Shown here: in pieces, positions 12,649-29,370 of the stretch
Numbering within the stretch: position 1 is the stretch's first letter
Layout: the number at the start of each line of letters is the position of its first letter
Origin: Brienomyrus brachyistius
Taxonomy: Eukaryota; Chordata; Actinopteri; Osteoglossiformes; Mormyridae
Length of the DNA stretch: 64,000 nt
NCBI RefSeq assembly: GCF_023856365.1
Contig: NC_064537.1
Location: forward strand, 10,603,072 to 10,667,071
Direction of reading: 5' to 3'
The notes under the pieces: generated by a model
The model's database searches: none
What the model was told of the DNA's origin: nothing
The model's input: only the letters and a program-made list of their open reading frames with translations
Made by a program: the position numbers and the translations under genes

Positions 12649-15600
12649 GTATTCATATCATTGTAGCAACATTTCTACAAGCATAACCCTGATCCCAACT
12701 GTAACCTTAACCCCCACCCAGCCCTGACCATAGCCATAAGTAATGAAGCAAAACACAAAGAGTTTTTGCATTTTTAGTTTTTTCATTGTAGTTAATTTTT
12801 ATAACTGAGGTTATGTGAACATGTTTTCAGCCCCAACAGGAACATTTGCAGAAAACCTTACAAAAATACAACTGAAGCGTTTGCTAAAGGTAGAAACGGC
12901 CCACATACAACCTACACATACCCAGAGATGCACACACTCCAATTCTGCTGTTCTGCTCGGACCTTTTTCACACAGAATCTATCCCGGGCCATTCAGCCCC
13001 TGCCTCTTACACTCTGTCCCAGCAAGTGAACTGAAATGATCCACACCCTTACAATCAACATCACCAGTGTTGTTTTCTGCTCCACGATCACGGTTTCCCA
13101 GAATACACATCACCGACGGCTCTGAGAAGGCTGCCAGCAGGGTATTAATACATTTCCCTGTACGAGTCCTCAACGCTTAGACCACGTGCGAAATGCAACA
13201 AAAAAAACAACACAGGATTTTTAAAAGTGCTAAGGGGTTCACATATGTTAACGTATATAAATATATATTTATTTTTAGATGAACTGTTCCTCTGGGTTAA
13301 GAGTTTGCCAAGTGACACGGAACCTGTCAACATGCCGAGCCGAAGGTGTGATGTCCTGCCGTCCCGGTTCAGTCCGCACATCGACGCGGCACCTGCCGGT
13401 CTTTACCTGGCGCTGCTGCAGCAGGCGGATGGTGCCCTGCGCCCGCTCCAGGCTCTCGCTGGCCGTGCTGCACTGCTGCCTCACCACGGCCAGCTCGCGC
13501 TTGATCACGTAGTTCTCCTCGGCCTCCTGGGCGCGTGTCACCTGACCCTGCGAGAAAGGGGGGGGGGTGGTGGGGGCAAGAGAGGAGGAAGAGTCAGGAG
13601 CCAGACAGAGGGGTACGTGCCCCTGCGGACACCAGCTTCTGGGCCTTCGGGGCTGGCTTGGCCGCAGACGCTTTTCGATTACGGGAGGCCTGTCGCTGCC
13701 TCAGCGCAGGTTTACAGGACTGCGCGGTCTCCAGATTTAAAGCCCGGTGCAGTTTGAGGCCAGGCTCTGAGACCAGTCCGTCCCAAGGGACATGGGCTTA
13801 GGCAGCGTGAGCACATCAGAGCGAAGAATTTTTAACACACAGCAGGACATGCAGAGTAATGTGATATGGTGTGAAGTATTAGACCATGTGGAGCCACGTG
13901 GGCCTTGCAGGGGGGGGTCACATGAAGGAGCCAACTTTCCTGACCTGATGTGGTTCGGCAATCTAGCACCTACATGGGTAACCAACTCCGACTTGCGTTT
14001 CTTATGTTGTTCATTTTACTACTTTAATGAACTACATTACTGATTACATATATGTAATATTGTGCCAATGTTTACATTTTGTTAACACTACAAGCACCCG
14101 ATTGGCCTTAATTGTGCGTTAAAGTCTTTTGGTTTATAGGAAGCATAAACTGCCAGCTGGCAGGCCGTTGGGGTGGCACTGTGCTGGTCCTCTGCCCGGC
14201 TGGACTGCAACAGCCCAGTAGGAAGCAGCCCTCTACAGGAACATGGGAGGGGTGATTGGGGTGGGAGGAGCTGTCCTGCACAGAGTCAACTCCTGCAGCA
14301 AGTTATGATGAGCTGGACTGACGGACAGACAGGTGGTCTGGACAAGCAAACTGACATTCTCTCATGCAGGGTGTAACGAGGAAAGTGATTCTTGGGGGGG
14401 GGGGGTGCAGTAGGCGTTCACAGTACCTGGATCAGCCTGTCTGCCAGAGCAGCGCTCTCCTACAGCAACACAAGGAGGAAGGGGGAGAGAAAGAAAGCGA
14501 GAGATACAGAAGAGAGAAGGTAACGGAGAAAAAGACAACAACAGCATGAGGAATTACAGGACAAGGAGGGGAAAAGAAGAAAATAGATCCACAGCTAGAC
14601 TTTCTGGAAAAGGCAGGGGAAAGACCCTCTGTGTCGCACATCTTCATCACAGCCAATCGCATTATTCACCCCATAAGATCACACACGCATGGCGACGAGG
14701 GAGGAGCCGGCTGCATTTCTGACTGCGACGCTGAGCGCGAGATAAAGCTCAAACTGCAACGCCGCCAGGAGCAGCGGCACAGAAGCCGCAATTCACAACG
14801 TGCACGACGATGGTATCAGCCAGCGGCTGCCATTCGAGTCACGGCAGCCTCACGGATTCTCCGTCTTGAGAGACACGCAGAGAACCGCTCGAGCATCAGG
14901 CATGTCATAAGCCGGATGGTTCCATCTTTAAAAAAAAATTTAATACAAGAACTCTGCAAGTCCCGTATAAATACTTGGGTGAAAGTTCTTTATGGGGATC
15001 TGATCTGACTGGCTGGTTAAATGGTTAATCCAGTGAATGCAGGCTGAGGGATCCAATTTTTTTTTAAATAATACAATAAGTGAATTGAATCGGGTGAGCT
15101 GTGCATTAATGAGCAGCAACCCAACACCATGACATAAGACTTCAGGGTGTCTGCCTCAGATGGAGCGACATGTAAACGATGCTTATTGCTGTTTACAGTC
15201 CAGGGGGTAGGAGAGAGTTTGATACTTGGTGGAGAGGGGGGCACAACTTAATTGCAAAGGTCTATTTATTGTTGGGGGCGAAGGAAGAGAAATTAAATAT
15301 TCGAGGGTAGCGGTCCCACCAGGTCTGCCCCCTGACCCCCCCCCCCCCGGCCCAGTATATAGCTGCCCCGTCCGACGCCACCCCCGCTCGCCCCCTCACC
15401 TTCTCCAGGGTCTCGATCCTCTGCTTCAGCAGCCTGTTCTCCGTGCGCAGCCTCTACACACGTGACAAAGAGGGGGGAGGCACAGTGAGAGAGGGCCCCC
15501 TCACCCAAGCCAGGTCCCATTTCTCTTATTAAAGTTACCTTTTAACTTCAGTTAGTCTTCTAACGTAGTGTGTCACCCACAAACACAGTAGTTACCGCCC

Positions 15601-18600
15601 CCCCCATATTTATGCTTTAAAGCACCAGGTCACAAACCCGGACCCTGGTTTCCTGCCAGTATTTGCCACCTTCTACATCCGTGTTCCTATTTGTCCAACT
15701 ATGAGGCAAAACACTTATTTGGTCTTATTCAGACTGGCCCAGCGTTTCCCATTTAGCCCCGTGGCTGCGGCCAGAGACATACGCCCACCTTGATCTCAAT
15801 CTGCTCCTCCATCTCCTTGTTCTTGATGGTGGTGTACTCTTTTTCCAGCCTGTAGCAGGGCAGAGACGCGGTAAGCATTCGGCCGGGTGGGGGCTGAAGC
15901 CTCGCCCTTTTTTTAAAAGCCCGGATGAGAGAGAGTGCGTTCTTACTTCTTCATCCTCTTGGGGTTGTATTTGACCTGGTAGGCCCTGTGGATTAGCTTG
16001 TCGGGGCAGCTCTCAAACTGGTGTGGGATCACCCTCTGGAAGTGCTGCACAGAGACACACACGTGCCACTGGATAATCACCCAGGAAGTCAGAGACTCAC
16101 ACGCATCCCACACACGGTGGCTCTCATCCAAAGCGCCAACCAATGGCCATTGTGGGAAAAATAAAGTCTGACAGCTAACACTGGCAATACAACAAAAAGC
16201 ATTCATGCTGAATTTAGCTGTAATACAGCTAGAGCTGTTAAGCAAGCTGCCAGCTCTTAAAATCTGTTATTCATTTTCTGTTTGTATAGATAAAAACAGA
16301 ATATTGCATTTCTGATGTACGACAGTACAGAGCAAAAAACGTAGCAAGAGCAGATTAGAAATTTCTAAACTCTCAGATATGAAATTACTCTTTGGAATTG
16401 TAGTTTTTTCCTATATCCCTCCCCTAAAAACTTAAACCAGTGTTTTCTGAAAATGTTCGGCAACAGGGCGCCATCTGGTGTTTGAGTGTAGCAGTGCACC
16501 CACAAGGAAGTTTATTCCAGGTAATGGTGACTTAGGATCCTGGGGTCCTCATTTTCCTTGCACATGAACCGTTTTGTGCATAAGCTGAATACACACGCAC
16601 ATTTTCATGCATACGGTGGTACACATTTTTTTTTCCTGTGCTTAGAATCGTGCGTATATTTAGGAACACTCCCGATCACGTGCGCACGCAGACCCCTAGA
16701 GGCAGAGAAGCGTAACTGAAGCAAATCGAATGGCTAAAAGGATACGCAAAGACTCGTACTTAATTATCAAACTTGACAGACAGAATGATCTAGTTATGTT
16801 CACACACCATAAGTGCAGGCAGGTCATACTAATGACAAGGAATCATTCCAAAGTCATACAAGGTCGGTACCCTAAGAAACAACATATCACTGTCACTGTT
16901 ACATGACAAATGATGTGTCTGCAACAATTTATTTTTGACAACAGTCACTTATTTGCTGCAGCCAGCTAAACGCCACCATAAAAGTACCTTACCTCTTTCT
17001 GATTGGCCGGCCTCATCCACGGGTGACGGAGCTGCACTGTCAATGTCACCATCCGGAATAATTCCTGCTTTGCCTATTATGGCAGCTATTTCACCATGCG
17101 CAGGTGACACTGACATGGTGCTTGGGCTGGCCACTGTGGCACGGACATGGAAACTCTGGGCTGCGATCCCTTTCTTGGTGGCCATTTTCAGGTCGAATCA
17201 CATCCTCACCCCTGCCGCCATTCTCATCACAGGTAATACTGCATTAACTGCATATCTTAGGTCATCCTCTTTCTTTAAATGGCCACGGGTAAAGTTGCGG
17301 AATCTGTATCTATTTGTTTTTTGATCATTGTTGATTACATCCAACAAAACTTCCACCTCATCCTCTGTGAATTTCTGTTCCTACAAGTTCTCCAGTGTGC
17401 GGTTTGACGCGTGTTATGCATAAGTTATAAGCCGATATATGATTCATCGAGGGCGTTTATTCATTTAAATGAGCCGTGCACATGCAGTCACATTTAGAAT
17501 GTGTCAGATTTAGTTAACCATCCAGTTCATGTGCGCGAGTGATAAATGCTTCCCTTTGCGTACTGGAGCCTCATGCTCATGTATTTAGAGACGGTTCTGC
17601 AACTTGATAAATGAGACCCCTGATTCCCCGCTGCTCCTGAGCACAGCAGGGGCATCACTCAGCCCCAGGTTCACATCGATTCAGTAAAATCATTTTCCAA
17701 AAGCAGAAAAAAAAACACGTGTACATGTAATGTACTCCTCCCGTCCAGAGGAGGGAGCTGTTTTTAGGCAACTCTGAAACTTTCCGACAATGTCATCTTT
17801 CCTCATTTTCTTGCCAAACGACCTGATACCCAAGAAGATGAGAGAGGTACCTGGGACATTCCCTCCATGTCCAGCTGGATGAGGTCTGTCTGGTTGTACT
17901 GCAGGATAGCCACGCCCACACGGAAGATGATTTCCAGGCCCTGTGGGGGATCCCACACATGAGCATACAGCAGGTGAGGTATACTATAGCACCCCCTACA
18001 GGCACCACAATGACACGCCGCAGTACTGCTGCTTTCAGTACAACTATCTCACCAGAGCAACTCTACTTTAGCTGTAGGTTTGAGTCGCGATTTCATACTG
18101 ATCACACCTAATACGACCGCAGCAAATTCAATCATTTTCATTTTAACAATATTAAATATATGTTTCTACAAATGGTATAAAAATCTGTAAAAACATTTGC
18201 GTTTTGATCTTGTGTAGAGATGCTGATCGTCATTGTCATTATTATAATCCTAGACAGACAGACAGGTGAGCCTGGGATCTCCGACCTCGTACATGAAGAT
18301 GTCGAAGATACGCGTGGCCACGGGCAGCGGCAGGAAGGTGAGGAAGAGCGTCAGGAACCAGGAGGAGGCGTACATGGAGGTGTGGAAGCTCTGGGAGCGG
18401 AAATGCACGTTCAGCTCAGGTAGCTGCTCCTGGGTAGGAAAGGGGGTCAGGGGTCAAAGGTCAAATGCTACATTCACACACTGGGTTACAGACACGGAGG
18501 AGTAACTGGGTGCAGAGAAACCCAGCCATGTCCGGACTTGTTTGATATTTTTGTAATAACTGTGGGGTCACAAAAACACCACCCTAAAATCTACAGTCTA

Positions 18601-20635
18601 ACAAAAGACATTCGCTACTTCAAGATGGATGGATTTCAATTCCAGGAGGTGCTATACAAGGACAGATTGGAGGCTCTAAGCGTCTTTGCTTCTAATCAAA
18701 GACAAATGAGTGAAAATGATCCTTGATGAGAGCAGTACTGACTCAGTTATATTTGGAAAGCAGAAGGGAGGTCGGGAATATCAGACCGCAGAAAACACTT
18801 ACGCAAAAAAGTACATGAGAGGGTTTGGAAAGCGGTTTCCATACAAGGTATCGCTTAGCAACAGAGGGAGCCTGGAGTTTAGTAGAGGCACAATCCCCAA
18901 ATTCATTCAGCACTATATACTTAGTATACAATCTGCACTCTATACAATCATTTGATTATGCAAATGCACAAAGGGAATTTGAACAGCCTGCTCTCGTTTG
19001 CAAAATTAATTTGTTCTTCACAGGGGTGGTCATTCCACGAGGACTAGGGGTTCAGGCAGCGGCAATGCACCCCAGGGACCACGGAATGAGACATACGAGA
19101 AGCAGGGGTGGCGGCGCCCCCTAGTGGCAGAAAGCTGCGACAGGAAGCTCCTACCTGCAGGAGGTACTCAAACTGGTAGATGCAGAGTCCCAGCTCAGCC
19201 ATGCTGGGCTTGAAGAGCTCCCTCAGGCGGTACTCCTGCATGAGGCGCACGAACACGCAGAATGCCTCCTCCTCGGGCATCTGGGAGGGCCGGGGGGGGG
19301 GGGGGGGGCATAGTCAGTGTTATCTGTGCCACAGAGCTACTCCACAGTATGTGTTTAAAATGCATTTAGAGGAACAGCGTCTGCGCAGATTTTCATGTAT
19401 ATATTACTGTGTAATTAAAAGTTTATGGCCATTTACAGGAGTGATCGAGTGTGGCGTTGGGGGGGGGGGGGGGGGAGGCTCACCTGCATGAGCAACAGTC
19501 CCACGATGAAGGCGCTGCCCTGGCAGTAGCCTACCTCCCGGTCCACCAGCGAATACGCCTGAAGTACACAGACAAGGGGTCCTCGGTGCCGCGAGTCGTC
19601 CGAGCAGATGCCAGCGGTAAAGCGGGGTCCCCCTTGGGGGGTCGGACCTCACCTTCATGACGTTGAAGAGCACCTCCTGACCCAGGCTGTCCTGGCCCTT
19701 GAAGAAGTCGTGCTCCGGGTAGGTGCGGGCGATGTCGCGGCGGATCAGCTTCTCGCACGGAGACGACATCTTCAGCAGCTCGGAGTACTGGTTCTTCACT
19801 GGCATGTCTGTGGCGTTCCCCAGCAGCTGCCAGACGATGGCCCGGAAGTGGTGCGGGATGCCCTTCCGGATCAGCTCCTGCGCGCAGGGGTGGGCGTGTA
19901 AAAGCATCCATGAGAATCCATGCCACATGAGGTTATGCCCTCAAGGGCACATGAGATGTCAGAAAAGAAACGGAGCCGATTGGTGGCTCACGGAATTCAC
20001 AGGGAAAACATCACACAGGCTTTTCAGGGAGCGTTATATTGAAACAACAACATGCGATCACACATTAAATATATTAGATATTAAATCACTAACTTATTAA
20101 AAGAGCGTTATGAATTGGATGGGGGGAGGCTTTGCTTGGTGCCCTCCAACCCGCTGAGGATGTGGTGCCCAATTGCACATTTATCCTCACTTTAACCCCC
20201 ACCCCACTTGATGAATTACACATCATTGTTCACATCACCACCAAAAATCATAATCTTCACTGTCAAACAACTGGACAGTTACTCTTAAGATTTGGCCTCG
20301 GATTCCCTTCCAGGGTTTAAAGAAGATCCTCTCTGCTCGATCCCGGTACTTGGAAGCCCTCATCCTGAGCCACGGATCACATATCAAAAACACACATATC
20401 CACTGGGTGCCTCGCTCGCCGCTCCCAGCGCTGCCTCACCTTGAGGAGCTTGTCCTTCTTGCGTCTCCACACCTCCCACTCGTTGACAATGCGGCCCCAC
20501 AAGATCCAGGTGTCCTCCTCCAGGTGGCTGAGGTTGGAGGAGGCCGAGGAGCTGGACACCAGTGAGGAACCCGAATTCCTGCGGGAGCCGCTCATCGACC
20601 GCATCGACTTGGAGTCAGCCTCCAGGAGTCTGTGT

Positions 20636-20709
<74 letters not shown>

Positions 20710-21536
20710 AAGAGTGAGTGCAAGGAGGGACAAAAAGCATTGGACAGAGCATATACATTTAGAACATTTGACTGCGATTTCCATAAACTGACAAATACCA
20801 ATTGCAGTCCCTGTGCCAGGAAACACAGAAATGCTAATTTAATTACTAACAAAGACAAAATAAGCCTTATTTGATGTAGCCTTGCAGTAACGCGAGTGCA
20901 ACTGACAACATATGGAGCCCTGGGATCCAAAGCGATTCCCGGCAAAGGGACTAAATGTTCCGGAACTGGAATACGGGGCCCATTGTGCGGATGTGCCACA
21001 GGAACAGAGAGGCGTGTCTATGGCAGCCGGGCAGGTGCCGGAGCTGGAGGCCATGCAGCTGGAGATCAGGCTGGGGGGGGGGGGGGGGGCGCGGCCTGAA
21101 CCGAGGAGGATGCCGGGGGGGCTCTCACAGCTCGGCCACTTCGATTTAAAAAAAAATGGGGGGCCCATTTGAGATGGAAGAACATGCCACTGCTACATCG
21201 GAGAGACGCTAATCGGCAAGCTGGTATACACTCATCCACTGGAGCGCATTACGGGCAAAACGGGCACACGGACCAGGCCAGGACATGCGGCGACAACAAG
21301 CCGAATCACCTGTTCTGCTCCTCCAGCTTGGCAAGCAGCTCCAGCTCATCGGGACTCAGGCTCTCGGAGTCGGCAGGAGAGACGGCGGGAACGGACAGTG
21401 CGCCGCAATGGGAGGAGGAGTCGGGACTGAGGACAGGGCTGCCCATAGACGGCGGCGTCAGGCCGGCAGGCGAGGCGGGGCACTCGGCCTGCTCGCCGGC
21501 GCCCTCCCGCTCGGGGCTACTGCTCGGGCTGGACAT
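1609..21536 (-). CDS. evi5l: EVI5-like TBC-domain Rab GTPase-activating protein, 5' part of gene
   Basis: Thirteen coding exons on the minus strand join in frame to 527 codons: 21536-21310, 20629-20440, 19877-19653, 19558-19484, 19280-19155, 18429-18286, 17940-17851, 16044-15947, 15849-15789, 15453-15400, 14459-14427, 13547-13407 and 1725-1609. All have AG acceptors and GT donors. The C-terminal exons lie beyond the left edge. A Ser-rich N-terminus leads to [16 protein letters not shown], then a TBC domain (about 140-355) with the catalytic pair visible: arginine finger in IRRDIAR (I184, D187, R190) and glutamine finger in GYCQG (Q227). A coiled coil follows from about 380 ([19 protein letters not shown]). 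Known of the family: TBC proteins speed GTP hydrolysis by Rabs; EVI5L is reported to act on Rab23 in ciliogenesis. EVI5L rather than EVI5 is chosen for [11 protein letters not shown] and [18 protein letters not shown]. The start is the first ATG of exon 2, matching the short EVI5L N-terminus; the frame is open 13 codons further upstream. Confidence 0.93.
2588..2710 (-). other. Exon-like segment of unknown identity
   Basis: On the minus strand a segment preceded by TTTGACAG and followed by ACTG|GTTTTT gives about 40 residues with protein-like composition, including [11 protein letters not shown] and [15 protein letters not shown], which looks helical. Its orientation is that of evi5l and it sits inside intron 13. 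I do not recognise the family. It could be a cassette exon of evi5l, an exon of a nested gene, or a fossil of a transposon ORF. The donor is weak (GTTTTT). Confidence 0.25.
3835..4275. repeat. 46-bp tandem repeat, about 9 copies
   Basis: Units start at 3835, 3881, 3927, 3973, 4019, 4065, 4111 and 4157 with almost no change (key motif ATATCGCACAGACACACCAA). One or two decayed, shortened copies follow from 4203. Units abut directly with no unique spacers. Confidence 0.95.
7055..7096. repeat. (CA)n microsatellite
   Basis: An uninterrupted CA dinucleotide tract in evi5l intron 13. Confidence 0.95.
7935..8190 (+). mobile_element. Tc1/mariner transposase 3'-end remnant
   Basis: In one plus frame the stretch reads [20 protein letters not shown] followed closely by [17 protein letters not shown]. 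This resembles the end of the Tc1/mariner catalytic region, in which a conserved Pro-Asp-Leu-Asn motif is followed by a Trp-rich helix and a closing helix. The frame is short and broken on both sides, so this is an old inactive fragment. Confidence 0.5.
8777..9690 (+). mobile_element. Degenerate Tc1-like DNA transposon
   Basis: The left end begins with ATATGGACAAAAG, like the Tc1-type terminus seen again near 50300. The plus-strand translation, with frameshifts and stops, gives transposase blocks in order: [25 protein letters not shown] then [19 protein letters not shown], and [17 protein letters not shown] with the conserved catalytic Asp-containing motifs of the DDE family. The right end at 9650-9680 (GCCTATGGATTTCGAATGGG) is the reverse complement of the sub-terminal region seen at 50358, so it is the opposite end of the same family. 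Inactive. Confidence 0.8.
10048..10125. mobile_element. Single hAT-type terminal arm
   Basis: CAGTGTTTCTCAAACTAGCC then CTCAGGGACCCCTCCTGACA then GTCCATGTTTTTGCTCCCTT closely matches the left inverted repeat of the complete element at 30607-30895. No matching right arm was found, so it is a fragment or truncated copy. Confidence 0.6.
10846..12644. repeat. 1.8-kb CA array punctuated by GGGCGC
   Basis: CA runs of 4-15 units are separated by GGGCGC, GGGCGCGC or GGGCAC cores. From about 12,260 the cores change to GCATGC and GGGTACACATA. All three minus frames stay open for about 600-670 codons of Cys-Val-Ala repeats only because the motif lacks stops; there is no gene. It lies in evi5l intron 13, whose transcript would carry the complementary TG/GCGCCC strand. 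Confidence 0.95.
16542..17620 (-). mobile_element. PIF/Harbinger-like element with Myb/SANT-type ORF remnant
   Basis: The ends are inverted: left GGGGTCCTCATTTTCC, right (reverse complement) GGGGTCTCATTTATCA. Between them on the minus strand (about 17,390-16,950) are broken frames reading [28 protein letters not shown] and [16 protein letters not shown] then [11 protein letters not shown]. This pattern is like the Myb/SANT-like DNA-binding protein encoded beside Harbinger transposases. The element sits in the evi5l intron between exons 17940-17851 and 16044-15947. No transposase is seen, so it is a non-autonomous or deleted copy. Family assignment is from memory. Confidence 0.5.
20631..20705. 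repeat. (TG)n tract abutting the acceptor of evi5l coding exon 2
   Basis: A nearly pure TG tract with one TA interruption; in the evi5l transcript it reads (CA)n. It ends directly at the AG acceptor of the exon starting at 20629, taking the place of a normal polypyrimidine tract. Confidence 0.97.
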
Positions 21537-21680
21537 GCCGACGGGGCCCCCTAGCTTCGCCGTCTGGTACTGCGGCTGCAGGGATCAGGGCGTCTCACAG
21601 CTGCCACGCATGCTGGAGGGGGCCGGAAGACGTGGTCAGCAAAACACAGGGCCTCGACGCCCAGAGCGAGCACCTCCAAT

Positions 21681-27492
<5,812 letters not shown>

Positions 27493-27620
27493 CTCAATTC
27501 AGAATCCATTCTTGTAGCGGTTCATTGAAACGTGCGAACGAGGATTTCTTTTGTGGATGCGAATGCGACAAAAAAAATCTTTTACAATAAGAGATTACGG
27601 GATTTTTAACAGGCGAGCGG
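27493..27620 (-). other. evi5l: Probable non-coding first exon of evi5l
   Basis: On the minus strand a good donor (GAG|GTGAGC) ends an exon at 27493, just downstream of a CpG-rich stretch. An ATG at 27509 opens a short frame. Joined to the acceptor of exon 2 at 21575, that frame would stop after 13 codons, before the main ATG, so it would be an upstream ORF and not the protein start. The 5' limit of the exon is not visible. Assignment to evi5l is inferred from strand, position and phase; no transcript was consulted. Confidence 0.45.
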
Positions 27621-28000
27621 AATTGAAGCGCTGTGATCCGGCAGTGGGGGAGCGGCTGAGCCATTCAATTAAAAACCTCTCAGCTGTCAGTCGGCGCGAG
27701 CTTCCTCAAGGAGACCTCGAGGCGACGCCCACACGCGGGCGCGAGGCCCGTCGGACCCGCCCCCCGCGCGCCCGCAGTACCGCTTCAAAGGCGAAAACCC
27801 GGCAAACCCCGAACCGAACGACCCGCCGCCAGAGCGCCAGTGACACTACACTGCCTGCCTGGCCTGTCCGCCCGCGGCCCGGTGGCTTCTTATGCGGCTC
27901 GTTTGTTTTCCATCCTTGCTCTAGATCACACAGTATCACGCGAAACAGTTGTTCTCTGATTGACAGGTAGTTAACCAATAAGAAAAATCATCCAACGATT
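27600..28000 (-). promoter_or_regulatory. CpG-rich probable evi5l promoter
   Basis: About 27,690-27,890 is dense in CpG (runs such as GCGGGCGCGAGG and CGCCCCCCGCGCGCCCGC) in otherwise AT-rich DNA, as expected of a CpG-island promoter. An ATTGG/CCAAT motif lies at about 27,975. No TATA box is convincing. The position just upstream of the probable first exon and the reading direction suggest evi5l, but promoter activity is inferred. Confidence 0.5.
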
Positions 28001-29159
28001 TCTGGAAAATGACAACAAATACCGCGTTCCCTTTTAAAATTTAAGACAAACCTATTTACGTGATAATCTTACCCGCTACATTTATATAATTTAATATAAA
28101 AGCAATAAAAAATAGCAATATCATAAAAATGCTGTTTAAATTCTCTTCATCTAACCAGCGTAGATAATGTCGGTCAGCTTTCGCCAATTGGTAAGGTGTG
28201 GACGACACATGTTGGCAGCCCACTGTGCTATTCCGTGCAACTGCCTATTGGCCATAAATTATTCTGAATGCTCTCATAACACAAAATTAGTCCTCAGTGT
28301 TGTAATGTTTGTGTCTTGTTATTGATACGTGAAAGATGTTTGAGGAAATGTTAGTTTATAAAATAACATAACATTTTGGAATCCAAACTAAGAAACAAAG
28401 CAGACAACACATTTTTGAAAACTGTTTTTTTTTGTATTACCAAGCAAGCATTTATAATCTTATCATGATATTAGTAGCAGTATTGCCTGTATTGTATTTG
28501 GGAAGAGAATCATTTGCATTTGTTTCTAACAAACAGAATGACATCCTTTCAAAGGTTTTGCTTTAGGTGTGATAATGTGTTGCAACACACAAATGTCATG
28601 TCTGGTACAGTTTGCAATCAGCTGTTGTGGTTTCTTTTGTTACCCACAAGTTCTGCAAATACCTATACAGTAGGCTGTACTGTCTGTACCACTGTCCAGG
28701 CATCACATGTTAGGAGAGTCTCAACTTTGTGAAGAACTTTGTGAATTTACTTTATTGGTATGATGCAAAGTTTGCAGGACACAAAACAAAACTGAGATGA
28801 AAACTGAGGAAGCTCCACGATGAGGTGGCGTGTACCACTTTGTCACCAGTTGGCAGGTATATGTCTGCTTTTTTACCAGGTAAAGGTCAGTGGTGGACAG
28901 ATCCATGCAGTGCAGATCACCGCTACTGGCAGAAAGGGAGGTGTCAGTATTTACATCTCTTACTTTCCCATAATTTAATAAAAGTGGAAGATGAAATGTA
29001 TGCGTTTGCCAGGATCTCATCAACCTCGCAATGTCCCAGACATTGTGAACACTTACCTTTCTAATATCTTTATTTTATTTCAGACGAATAATCCAACGAG
29101 CTCTGGAAGGGCAAATTGCATTGAAATTGAACCAGATTAAACAGATCCAGCCTTATTTG

Positions 29160-29370
29160 ACTCTCCCTGCCGCCCCCTGGAGGACGGGCTCCCCCTTTGA
29201 GTCTGGTCCCTCCCAAGGTTTCTTCCTTCTTGGGAGTTTTTCCTTGCCACTGTCGCCTTTGGCTTGCTCACTGGGGGCTTTGGGCGCGGATGCTGTAAAG
29301 CGCTTTGAGACAATGTAATGTTGTGATAATGCGCTATACAAAAATAAATTTGTTGTTGTTGTTGTTGTAA
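29160..29370 (+). mobile_element. Fish retroposon-type 3' tail ending in (TTG)n
   Basis: The motif series CTCCCTGCCGCCCCCTGGAG, TTTCTTCCTTCTTGGGAGTT, TTCCTTGCCACTGTCGCC, AAGCGCTTTGAGACAATG and GCGCTATACAAAAATAAA, followed by GTT repeats, is a tail I know from very many teleost loci as the 3' end of a retroposon family. I cannot name the family with certainty. Confidence 0.6.

Larger units (their letters stand above)
1726..13406 (-). other. Large evi5l intron 13, repeat-rich
   Basis: About 11.7 kb separate the coding exon at 13547-13407 from that at 1725-1609. It contains the 46-bp tandem array (3835-4275), Tc1-like remnants (7935-9690), a hAT-type terminal arm (10048), the CA/GGGCGC array (10846-12644) and several G/C homopolymers (3440-3457, 5060-5092, 6919-6937). 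One exon-like segment (2588-2710) is listed separately. Nothing else is supportable as coding. Confidence 0.7.

Noticed and set aside
27507..27509. ATG in the first evi5l exon as the protein start
   Set aside because: Joined to exon 2 its frame hits a stop after 13 codons; the exon 2 ATG fits the known short EVI5L N-terminus.
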